64,000 bases of DNA, taken from assembly GCF_014651055.1 (NCBI RefSeq), contig NZ_BMWD01000002.1:288028-352027 (forward strand). The letters run 5' to 3'. The stretch comes from Streptomyces fructofermentans. Its GTDB lineage: Bacteria > Actinomycetota > Actinomycetes > Streptomycetales > Streptomycetaceae. The position numbers and the translations under genes were made by a program. Below are positions 1 to 7,720 of the stretch, one piece after another. Every line of letters begins with the position of its first letter. Position 1 is the stretch's first letter. A model generated the notes under the pieces. That model ran no database searches and was not told where the DNA came from. It saw only the letters and a program-made list of their open reading frames with translations.

Positions 1-171
1 AGCGGTCGGGGCCCCACCCATGTGCCGCCGACGCCTCCCCGCCCCGCCGGGCCCCGGCGCCGCGGCCCGCCCCGGCACCGGCACCGGCGGCGGGCGGGGG
101 CTGCGGCTCCGGCAGCCGGGCTCGGAGGACCGACTGCCGCTGCGGCCCCGGGAACTGGGCGCGGACAGCCG

Positions 172-201
172 CTGCGACTGCGGCTGCGGCTGCGGCTGCG
201 G
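172..201. repeat. CTGCGG hexamer tandem repeat
   Basis: Five consecutive hexamers (the first CTGCGA, then four CTGCGG) lie in the GC-rich stretch downstream of the first minus-strand gene. I see no convincing gene in bases 1-227, so this is probably non-coding simple sequence. Confidence 0.7.
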
Positions 202-227
202 AGACCGCGAGGGACCGCGACGCCGTC

Positions 228-995
228 TCAACCCGCGCCGACGGCAGCCTCGTTGGCGTCCCCGAAGGCCTCGGCCGCGTCGATGGCGACCCACAGCGCC
301 GACGCCCTGGCGAGCAGCGTGCCCTCCTCGGCGTCGAACAGCGCCGTGGTGTTGGTGTTCGTGCGTCCCTCGGAACGCTCCAGCCGGCCGACGACCACGT
401 AGGCGCGCCCGGCCCTCGGAAGTTCCGTCAACTCGGCCGTCATACGCCCCAGTAGCCTCGGCCGGCGCACCGGATCTGCCGTCCAGCCGCCGGGGCAGTC
501 CAGCGCGCTCCACACGATCTCCGCAGGCACCCTCCCGTCGGGTCCCGCCACGGCGGGGGTCGGCGACCAGGTGCAGGCCACCGTGCCGGCCCGGCCCGGC
601 ACCTCGCCCGGCCGCAGGTTCAGTCCGTCGTCCGCCCGCGCGGTCCCGCAGACAAAGCAGCCGGGAAAGGGATGCCCCTCGCCGGTGAAGCGCGCCTCCG
701 CCGCCCTCGCAAGCGCCTGGTCCACCGGCGCCAGTACGGGAATCTCCCCACCCGCCGTTGCCACCGAGGCGACGACGTCCTCCCCCTGCCAGGCGTGCCC
801 GCGCCTTCCCGCGACGCGGTACTCGAGTTCGGTGTCCAGCGGCACCGGCAGGTGCAGGGTGACCGCGGCGGGCCCGGTCAGATGCCCGGCCCCCTCGGCC
901 AGCACCGCCAGCCGGCCGCAGGCGTAGCCGCCGTTGGCGCTGGTGGGCGGTCCGTTGAAGCCGGAGTCGACGGTGAAGGTGGTCACGGCGGGCAC
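228..995 (-). CDS. hotdog-fold thioesterase-like protein
   Basis: A 255-residue soluble protein with no signal peptide. The central motif PFPGCFVCG (about residues 110-118), followed by an R-rich acidic segment and a W-rich beta region, resembles a group of actinobacterial proteins with two hotdog-like halves, so an acyl-CoA thioesterase or acyl-binding role is possible. The substrate is unknown. The start is GTG at 995, preceded by AGGAGA at a good distance. It is divergent from the NRPS operon and could be an accessory acyl-handling gene of that cluster or simply a neighbour. Confidence 0.55.
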   Translation of the reverse strand: MPAVTTFTVDSGFNGPPTSANGGYACGRLAVLAEGAGHLTGPAAVTLHLPVPLDTELEYRVAGRRGHAWQGEDVVASVATAGGEIPVLAPVDQALARAAEARFTGEGHPFPGCFVCGTARADDGLNLRPGEVPGRAGTVACTWSPTPAVAGPDGRVPAEIVWSALDCPGGWTADPVRRPRLLGRMTAELTELPRAGRAYVVVGRLERSEGRTNTNTTALFDAEEGTLLARASALWVAIDAAEAFGDANEAAVGAG

Positions 996-1325
996 GGCGT
1001 CTCCTGGACGGTCTCGGGGATGTACCGGCGACCCTAGGACCCGGGTGCCCCCGATGGACGGCCCCTGCGGCGCTCCGGACGTCAGGAATGTCCCGGACTA
1101 CCGGGCGCCGCACGGCGGTTGCCACTCTGTCCGGGTACCCCCGGGTGTGCCTCTCGCCACGCCCCGGGACGTGTCCGACCGCCCCCTCCCGGCGTGCACG
1201 GCCGGACACGCCCCCGGAGCGACGGTCGGGCCCCGCCCGGCGTCCGGGCCGACTCCCGGCCGCCGCGCCGCGCGGCACCGGACGCCCTACGCCCCAGACC
1301 GCAACGCCTACGTGTGGAGACGGCC
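996..1325. promoter_or_regulatory. divergent promoter region of the NRPS operon
   Basis: About 330 bp without a credible gene separate the GTG of the hotdog gene from the first NRPS gene, so promoters for both directions must lie here. I see short G/C palindromes around 1135-1155 but no recognisable operator or clear -35/-10 pair. The frame remains open upstream of the chosen NRPS start, but the composition there is not domain-like. Confidence 0.45.
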
Positions 1326-4300
1326 GTGCAGACCTCACAACCAACCGTGTTTCCCATGGCCTCCGCCCAGGAACGCCTGTGGATCGTCGAGCAGCTCACC
1401 CCGGGAACGACCGCGTACAACATTCCGCTCGCCGTCCGACTCCACGGGCCGCTGGACCGCGAGGCGCTGCGCGGCGCCCTCCAGTACGTCGTCGACCGGC
1501 ACGAGGCACTGCGCACGCGCTTCACCCAACTCGACGGGCAGGCGGTGCAGGTCGTCGAGCAGGCCGTGGCCGTGGGCCTATCCGTCACCGACGTGGCCGA
1601 GGCGGGTGTCGAGGCGGCGCTCGCCGCCGAAGCCGCCCGACCGTTCGACCTGTCGGCGGGTCCCCTGCTGCGGGCCTCCCTGCTGCGGTTGTCCGAGGAC
1701 GAGCACGTGCTCGCCGTCACCGTCCACCACCTGGTCTCGGACATGTGGTCCTGCGGCATCCTGCTGGACGAGTTGGGCGCCGCCTACGGTTCGCTGGTCT
1801 CGGGCGCGACCCCCTCGCTCCCCGAACTAGAGGTGCACTACCCCGACTTCGCCCTCTGGCAGCGGGAACGGCTGTCCGGCGAGCACCTGGAAGGGCTCCT
1901 CGCCCACTGGCGCGAGCGGATGGAGGACGCGCCGCGGCTGCTCCAGCTCCCGTTCGACCGGCCGCGTCCCGCCGTACAGTCGCTGCGCGGACGGCAGCTC
2001 CCCGTGTCGCTGTCGCCGGAGCTCTCCGCGGCCGTGGAGAAGCTGTCCCGGACGTCCTCCACGACTCCGTTCATGACGCTGCTGGCCGCGTTCCAGCTCC
2101 TGCTCGGGCGCTACGGCGGGCAGGAGGACATCGTGGTGAGCACCGGCGTCGCCACCCGCACCCCGGAGACCGAGCAGGTCATCGGCTGCTTCATCAACAC
2201 CGTGCTGCTGCGCACCTCGCTGGCGGGCGACCCGACCTTCACGGAACTGCTGGGCCGGGTCAGGACCACCACGCTCGACGCGCTCGAACACCAGGAACTC
2301 CCCTTCCAGCGGCTGGTGGACGAACTGCGCCCGCAGCGCGACCTCAGCGTCAACCCGCTGGCCCAGGTCATCTTCCTGCTCCAGAACGCGCCCGAGCCCA
2401 CCCTCTCGCTGCCCGGCCTGGAAGCAGCGGCGACGGGCACCGACCGGGGCGGCGCGCAGTGCGACCTGGACGTGCAACTGCGTTACGTGGACGGCGTCTT
2501 CACCGGCTTCGTCGAGTACGCGGAGGACCTCTTCGACGAGGCGACGATCCGCCGGCTGTGGGGGCACTACGAGGTGCTGCTCACCGCCGCCGCCGAGGCC
2601 CCCGGCCGACGGCTCAGCGAGCTGCCGTGGCTGACTGCCGCGGAGCTGGAGCGGGCCGTCGGCGAGTGGAACGACACGGCCGCGCCCGCCCCCGACGTCT
2701 GCCTGCACGAGCTGTTCGAGCGGCGCGCCGCCGAGCAGCCCGGCGCTCCGGCCCTCGCCTGGACCGGCGGCGGCGTCGGCTACGGCGAACTCGACCGCAG
2801 GGCAGAGCGGTTGGCGCGGTCACTGCGCGCCGCGGGAGTCGGACCCGACGTGCCGGTCGCCGTCTGCCTGGACCGCTCGGCGGCCATGGCGACGGCGGTG
2901 CTCGGCGTGCTCAAGGCCGGCGGCGCGTACGTGCCGCTGGACGCCTCCTATCCGGGCGAGCGGCTGGCGTTCATGCTCGCGGACGCGCGGCCGGCCGTGC
3001 TCCTGACGGACGCGGCCCATCTGGAGCACCTGCCCGTCGACCCCGCCACGGGGCGCGTGCTCGGCGACGGGACCGACCACGTCGTACACGTCATGCCGGT
3101 CGACGCAACGGGCGGGACGGACGGGACCAGGGGGGACCACGGAACGGAGGGGATGTCGGACGCCCTCGCGCCCGGCACCTCCGCGGCGGCCGGACCCGAC
3201 AACCTCGCGTACATCATCTACACCTCCGGTTCCACCGGCCGCCCCAAGGGGGTCGCCGTCACCCACCGCGGCGCGGCGAACAACATCGCCGACCTCAACC
3301 GCGGGCAGTCCATCGGTCCCGGCGACTCGGTGCTCGCCCTGTCCTCCCTGAGCTTCGACATGTCGGTGTACGAGCTGCTCGGCATGCTCGCCGCCGGCGG
3401 CACCACGGTCCTGCCCGACGCCGGCTCGGCCAAGGACCCCCGCCACTGGGCCGAGCTGATCGAGCGGCACGGCGTCACCGTCTGGAACTCGGCGCCCACC
3501 CTTCTGGAGGCACTGGTCGACGCGCTGGGCACGACCGCCCCGGCCCGGCCCACGCTCCGGGTGGCCTTCCTCGGCGGCGACTGGGTGCCGGTGCCCCTGC
3601 CGGACCGCGCCAGGGCGCTCTTCCCGGAACTCCGGGTCGTCGTCATGGGCGGCGCCACGGAGGTCTCCATCCACTCCGTCGTCCAGCTCGTCGCGCAGAC
3701 CGGCGCGGACTGGGTGCACATCCCCTACGGCCGTCCGATGGCCAACCAGCAACTGCTGATCGTCGACGAGAGGTTGGAGGTCGTCCCGGTCGGTGTCCCG
3801 GGCGAACTGTGCCTCGCCGGGACCGGACTGGCCCGCGGCTACCTGGGCCGCCCGGGGGCGACCGCGGAACGCTTCGTGCCGCACCCCCGCGCGGGCGCCC
3901 ACCCGAGCGTGCCCGCCGGGGCACGGCTGTACCGCACCGGCGACCTCGCCCGGTACGCCGACGACGGCACCGTGCACCTGCTCGGACGGCTCGACCACCA
4001 GGTCAAGGTGCGCGGGTTCCGCATCGAACTGGGCGAGGTCGAGGCCGCGCTCACCGGGCACCCGGACCTCGCCGAGGCGGTGGCGGCGGTCCGCACGGAC
4101 GCGTCGGGGCACGGCATCGGCATCACCGCGTACGTCGTGCCGTCCACGGGCGCCGCGCCCGGCGCCGGCGATCTGCGCAAGCACCTGAAGGCCACCCTGC
4201 CGGACCACATGGTCCCCGACTCGTTCGTGGTGCTGGACGCCCTTCCGCTGTCGGCCAACGGCAAGGTGGACCGCCGCGCCCTGCCGGCGGCCACCGTGGA

Positions 4301-4673
4301 CGTCCGGCTGGAGCCGGCCACCTCCTACGTCGCCCCCCGCACCCCGCTGGAGCGCGCCGTCGCGGACATCTGGGCGGCCGTGCTGCGGACCGACCGGGTC
4401 GGTGTCGACGACGACTTCTTCGAGCTCGGCGGCAACTCACTCGGGGTGACGCAGGTGGCGTACGCGCTGAGCGACAACCTGCGCCTGGACGTGCCGCTGC
4501 GCGATGTCTTCGAGACGAGCACGGTGGCCGGGCAGGCGGCCCTCGCCGAGGAGGCGGGCCGCGCCGCGGGCACCGACGCGAACGCGATCGCGGAGATCTA
4601 CCTCCAGGTCAGCGCCCTGGACGGCACGCAGACCCAGGACCTGCTCGACACCCTTGAGGAGAGCACCCGATGA
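1326..4673 (+). CDS. nonribosomal peptide synthetase, C-A-PCP (NRPS1)
   Basis: A protein of 1115 residues. A condensation domain fills about residues 1-450, with the active-site motif HHLVSDMW at 134-141; the usual HHxxxDG has Met in place of Gly. An adenylation domain follows, with YTSGSTGRPKG near residue 632, FDMS for A4 and NGKVD for A10. A5 reads GGATEVSI rather than YGPTE, a variant I associate with some siderophore-type A domains. A carrier domain has LGGNSL with Ser1038 for phosphopantetheine. By-eye specificity residues are roughly D-M-Y-N-F-G-M-I-H; I cannot name the substrate. The GTG at 1326 was chosen because GGAGA lies 5 bases upstream and the C domain starts immediately. No epimerase or TE domain is present. 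The stop overlaps the next start (ATGA). Confidence 0.93.
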   Translation: MQTSQPTVFPMASAQERLWIVEQLTPGTTAYNIPLAVRLHGPLDREALRGALQYVVDRHEALRTRFTQLDGQAVQVVEQAVAVGLSVTDVAEAGVEAALAAEAARPFDLSAGPLLRASLLRLSEDEHVLAVTVHHLVSDMWSCGILLDELGAAYGSLVSGATPSLPELEVHYPDFALWQRERLSGEHLEGLLAHWRERMEDAPRLLQLPFDRPRPAVQSLRGRQLPVSLSPELSAAVEKLSRTSSTTPFMTLLAAFQLLLGRYGGQEDIVVSTGVATRTPETEQVIGCFINTVLLRTSLAGDPTFTELLGRVRTTTLDALEHQELPFQRLVDELRPQRDLSVNPLAQVIFLLQNAPEPTLSLPGLEAAATGTDRGGAQCDLDVQLRYVDGVFTGFVEYAEDLFDEATIRRLWGHYEVLLTAAAEAPGRRLSELPWLTAAELERAVGEWNDTAAPAPDVCLHELFERRAAEQPGAPALAWTGGGVGYGELDRRAERLARSLRAAGVGPDVPVAVCLDRSAAMATAVLGVLKAGGAYVPLDASYPGERLAFMLADARPAVLLTDAAHLEHLPVDPATGRVLGDGTDHVVHVMPVDATGGTDGTRGDHGTEGMSDALAPGTSAAAGPDNLAYIIYTSGSTGRPKGVAVTHRGAANNIADLNRGQSIGPGDSVLALSSLSFDMSVYELLGMLAAGGTTVLPDAGSAKDPRHWAELIERHGVTVWNSAPTLLEALVDALGTTAPARPTLRVAFLGGDWVPVPLPDRARALFPELRVVVMGGATEVSIHSVVQLVAQTGADWVHIPYGRPMANQQLLIVDERLEVVPVGVPGELCLAGTGLARGYLGRPGATAERFVPHPRAGAHPSVPAGARLYRTGDLARYADDGTVHLLGRLDHQVKVRGFRIELGEVEAALTGHPDLAEAVAAVRTDASGHGIGITAYVVPSTGAAPGAGDLRKHLKATLPDHMVPDSFVVLDALPLSANGKVDRRALPAATVDVRLEPATSYVAPRTPLERAVADIWAAVLRTDRVGVDDDFFELGGNSLGVTQVAYALSDNLRLDVPLRDVFETSTVAGQAALAEEAGRAAGTDANAIAEIYLQVSALDGTQTQDLLDTLEESTR

Positions 4674-6052
4674 CGGCGGGCATTTTCGACCGGACGCTCG
4701 ACCACGGCGCGCGGCTGCTCGCCGACCGGGATCCGGAGCTGTACGGGCTGCTGGAACGTGAGCAGGTGCGCCAGCACGAGACGCTCGCCATGGTCGCGGC
4801 GGCCAGCACCGCCGACCCCTCGGTGCTGGCCTGCGAGGCCAGCGCCACGGGCAACGTGACCACGGAGGGCTATCCGGGGGCGCGGTACCACGCGGGCTGC
4901 GAACTGGTCGACGAGGTCGAACGCCTCGCCGTGCGCCGGGCGAAGGAGGCCTTCGGCGCCCGGCACGCCAACGTGCAGCCGCACTCGGGCTCGACCGCCA
5001 ACCAGGTCGTGCTCTGCAGCCTGCTCGCCCCCGGCGACGTCGTGCTCGGCATGGGCCTGAAGGCGGGAGGCCATCTCACCCACGGGGCGTCCGCCTCCAT
5101 GAGCGGCCGGTTCTTCACCCCCGTCCGCTACGGCCTGGACGGCGACGGCCTGGTCGACTACGCGGGAATGGCCGCGCTCGCCCGCGAGCACCGGCCCAAA
5201 CTCATCTTCTGCGGGGCCAGTTCGTATCCGCGCGCCATCGACTTCGAACGCTTCCGGGAGGTCGCGGACGAGGTCGGCGCCTACCTGGTGGCGGACATCT
5301 CGCACATCGCGGGGCTGGTCGCCGCGGGAGTGCACCCCAGCCCCGTCGACGTGGCCCACGTGACGACGACCAGTACGTACAAGCAATTGTACGGGCCCCG
5401 GGGCGGTCTGATCCTGCTGGGCCGCGACGCCGGGACGCGCACCGCCTCCGGCCGGACGCTCCAAGCGGCCCTGGAGGACGCGGTCTTCCCCTACCTCCAG
5501 GGCACCCCGCGACTCAACACGATCGCGGCCAAGGCGCGGGCACTGGCCGACGTCGCCACCCCGGCGTTCCGCGAGCGCGCCGAGCGGATCGTCACGACCG
5601 CCGCCGCGCTGGCCAAGGAACTCGACAGCCGCGGCCACCATGTGCTGACCGGGGGCACCGACACCCACATGGTGCTGCTCGACGTGGCGCGCCGCGGGCT
5701 GACCGGCACCATCGCCGAGCGGGCCCTGGAGAGCTGTGGAGTCATCGTCAACAAGAACAGCATCCCGGGCGACCGGCACGGGCCCCGGGTCGCCGGCGGC
5801 GTGCGCCTGGGCACCAACGTGCTGGCGCTGCGCGGCATGGGCGTGGCCGAGATGGCCGAGTGCGCGGACCTCTTCGACACCGTGCTCGCGGCCGTGCGCC
5901 CGTCCGGCGACCGCGACTACGGGCTGGACGAGGGCGTACGGCGCGCCGCTGCCGCCCGCGCCGCCGAGCTGTGCCGCCGCTTCCCGCTGCCCGACCACCC
6001 GCTGCCGGCGGCGGTGCGGCCGGACACCGGCCGGGTCGCAGCGGCCGTCTGA
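4670..6052 (+). CDS. SHMT-fold PLP enzyme, atypical active site
   Basis: A 460-residue fold-type I PLP enzyme of the serine hydroxymethyltransferase family. Recognisable blocks are EGYPGARY near 66, the PLP-lysine segment TSTYKQLYGPRGG with Lys238, and GVRLGTNVLALRG near 375. Three positions differ from housekeeping SHMT. The KYAEGYPG tyrosine is Thr, the second Tyr of RYYGG is His, and the His normally just before the PLP lysine is Tyr. It starts inside the NRPS1 stop codon, so it is translationally coupled to that synthetase and probably makes or modifies an amino acid for the peptide. Candidates are a beta-hydroxy amino acid by L-threonine transaldolase chemistry, an alpha-methylserine-type product, or glycine/serine supply. 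Family is confident, reaction is inference. Confidence 0.88.
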   Translation: MTAGIFDRTLDHGARLLADRDPELYGLLEREQVRQHETLAMVAAASTADPSVLACEASATGNVTTEGYPGARYHAGCELVDEVERLAVRRAKEAFGARHANVQPHSGSTANQVVLCSLLAPGDVVLGMGLKAGGHLTHGASASMSGRFFTPVRYGLDGDGLVDYAGMAALAREHRPKLIFCGASSYPRAIDFERFREVADEVGAYLVADISHIAGLVAAGVHPSPVDVAHVTTTSTYKQLYGPRGGLILLGRDAGTRTASGRTLQAALEDAVFPYLQGTPRLNTIAAKARALADVATPAFRERAERIVTTAAALAKELDSRGHHVLTGGTDTHMVLLDVARRGLTGTIAERALESCGVIVNKNSIPGDRHGPRVAGGVRLGTNVLALRGMGVAEMAECADLFDTVLAAVRPSGDRDYGLDEGVRRAAAARAAELCRRFPLPDHPLPAAVRPDTGRVAAAV

Positions 6053-6104
6053 GCACTGCCCGCTGCCGGCCGTCCGGTCGGCAGCGGGCCCATGAGGAGT
6101 CGCG

Positions 6105-6956
6105 ATGTCAACGATGTGGGAGATCGCCGGCGCGGATCCGGCGGCGGTGCCGCCGCCGGCGCCCGGCCTGCGCACCGGTGTGGTTCACCTGTGGTACCTG
6201 GAACTCGACGAACTGGAACTTCCCGACGGCGGCGACTGCCTGGACGGCGACGAGCGCCGGCGGGCGAGCCGGCTGCAACGCGCCGTCGACCGGCGGCGCT
6301 ACCGGGCCGCCCACTGCGCGCTGCGGCACATCCTCGCCGGCTACACCGGCGAGGCGCCCGCCGAGCTGCGCTTCCACCGCTTCTGCCCGCGGTGCGGCCC
6401 CGCCGTGCACGGGAAGCCCATCTGGGCCGTGGACTCGGGACAGGTCGCCCTCGACGTCAGTCTGAGCCACAGCGACCAGGTCGCCATGGTGGCCGTGTGC
6501 CGGCCACCGCTGGCCGTGGGCGTGGACGTCGAACGGGTCAGGGCCGGGGTCAACTGGTCCGCTGTCCTGGTCGACGACGGAACCGGCCCGCATCTGGCGG
6601 ACCGCGAGGGAACCCAGGTGTGGACGCGTCTGGAGGCCGTGGGCAAGGCGGCGGGCACCGGTGTCGTGGACCTGCCGCGCATCGGCGAACTCCGCCCCGA
6701 CGGCTGGGCCGACGCGCGCGTGCCCGGAGTGCCCGGCGTCTGGTTCGTACGGGCCGTCGAGGCACCCGAGGGCTTCGCCGCCGCGCTCGCCGTCAACGAC
6801 CTGCCGGACGGCACGGAGAGCCTGCGCTGGAGCTGCTCCCCCGAGTGCCCGGAGCCACTGTCAGGAACTCACCCGACTGCAACTCCCCGCCACGATCACG
6901 AAGCTGGGTACAGCGGTCCGGCACAGGCCCGGGACCGGGGAGGGGAACGCACATGA
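6105..6956 (+). CDS. 4'-phosphopantetheinyl transferase, Sfp type
   Basis: A 283-residue protein with the Sfp/PPTase signatures: RxRYRAAHCALRHIL near 66-80, a CPRCGPAVHGKP segment, SLSHSDQVA, the Mg-binding VGVDVERV near 138-145, and WTRLEAVGKAAG near 175. The usual KEA triad has Leu for Lys (LEA), while the Glu and the downstream GKA are kept, so it is probably active. It would convert the apo-carrier domains of the three NRPS proteins here to holo form using CoA. The last 40 or so residues look unstructured. ATGA overlap couples it to the next gene. The ATG at 6105 follows GAGGAGTC. Confidence 0.9.
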   Translation: MSTMWEIAGADPAAVPPPAPGLRTGVVHLWYLELDELELPDGGDCLDGDERRRASRLQRAVDRRRYRAAHCALRHILAGYTGEAPAELRFHRFCPRCGPAVHGKPIWAVDSGQVALDVSLSHSDQVAMVAVCRPPLAVGVDVERVRAGVNWSAVLVDDGTGPHLADREGTQVWTRLEAVGKAAGTGVVDLPRIGELRPDGWADARVPGVPGVWFVRAVEAPEGFAAALAVNDLPDGTESLRWSCSPECPEPLSGTHPTATPRHDHEAGYSGPAQARDRGGERT

Positions 6957-7720
6957 CGTGGCTGCGCGACTGGTCGCAGAGTGAGGACGTCGCCCTGCGC
7001 GTGCTCTGTCTGCCGGCCGCCGGCTCCTCGGCCCACACCTACCGGAGCTGGTCGGGGCTGCTGCCTCCGGACGTGGGGCTGGTGGCGGTGGAACTGCCGG
7101 GTCACGGCTCGCGGCTCGCGGAGACTCCGCTGCGGACCATGGACGGGATCGTCCGCCCGCTGGCGGCCGAGGTCGCCGGACTCGCCGACCGGCCCCTGGT
7201 GGTCTTCGGGCACAGCATGGGAGCCACCGTCGGCGCCGAGCTGTGCCGGACCCTGCGGCGCGAGGCGGGCGTGACGCCGGCGCTGATGGTCGCCGCCGCC
7301 TGCGAGGCGCCCCGGGAAGGGCCGCGCAAGGACTACTCGCGGTGGCTCACCGAGGACGGCGTCCTCGACTTCCTGCACCACATGGGCGGCACCCCGCCGG
7401 AGCTGCTCGCCCACGACGACTACCTGCGGATGCTGCTTCCCGTCCTGCGGGCCGACCTGACCGCGCTGGCCGGGCCGCAGCCCGGCGACGACAGTCCGCT
7501 GGACTGCCCGGTACGGGTCTACCTGGGCGACCGCGACCCCGGGGTGCGGCCCGAACGCGCCGCGGCCTGGAGGCGCGAGAGCAACGGCGACTTCGCGCTC
7601 CACACGTTCGCGGCCGGCCACTTCCTCGTCCAGGAGCGCAGGGCCGAGGTCCTCGCGCAGCTGTGCGCGGACGTGCGGCCCCTGCGGCACGCGCGGCGGA
7701 CCACAGGACGGCAGTCATGA
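6953..7720 (+). CDS. type II thioesterase (Ser nucleophile)
   Basis: A 255-residue alpha/beta hydrolase of the external (type II) thioesterase family. It carries VELPGHGSR near 45, the nucleophile elbow GHSMG with Ser88, the acid in GDRDPG, and the catalytic His in AAGHFLVQE near the C-terminus. Such enzymes clear misprimed or stalled acyl groups from carrier domains. It sits between the phosphopantetheinyl transferase and NRPS2 with 4-base overlaps at both ends. It could also serve in product release, since no NRPS in the cluster has its own TE domain. Confidence 0.92.
   Translation: MTWLRDWSQSEDVALRVLCLPAAGSSAHTYRSWSGLLPPDVGLVAVELPGHGSRLAETPLRTMDGIVRPLAAEVAGLADRPLVVFGHSMGATVGAELCRTLRREAGVTPALMVAAACEAPREGPRKDYSRWLTEDGVLDFLHHMGGTPPELLAHDDYLRMLLPVLRADLTALAGPQPGDDSPLDCPVRVYLGDRDPGVRPERAAAWRRESNGDFALHTFAAGHFLVQERRAEVLAQLCADVRPLRHARRTTGRQS

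Noticed and set aside
1088..1325. Longer N-termini for NRPS1 in the same or an overlapping frame
   Set aside because: The extra residues are Arg/Pro-rich with no domain similarity, and only GTG 1326 has a well-placed GGAGA and begins at the C domain.
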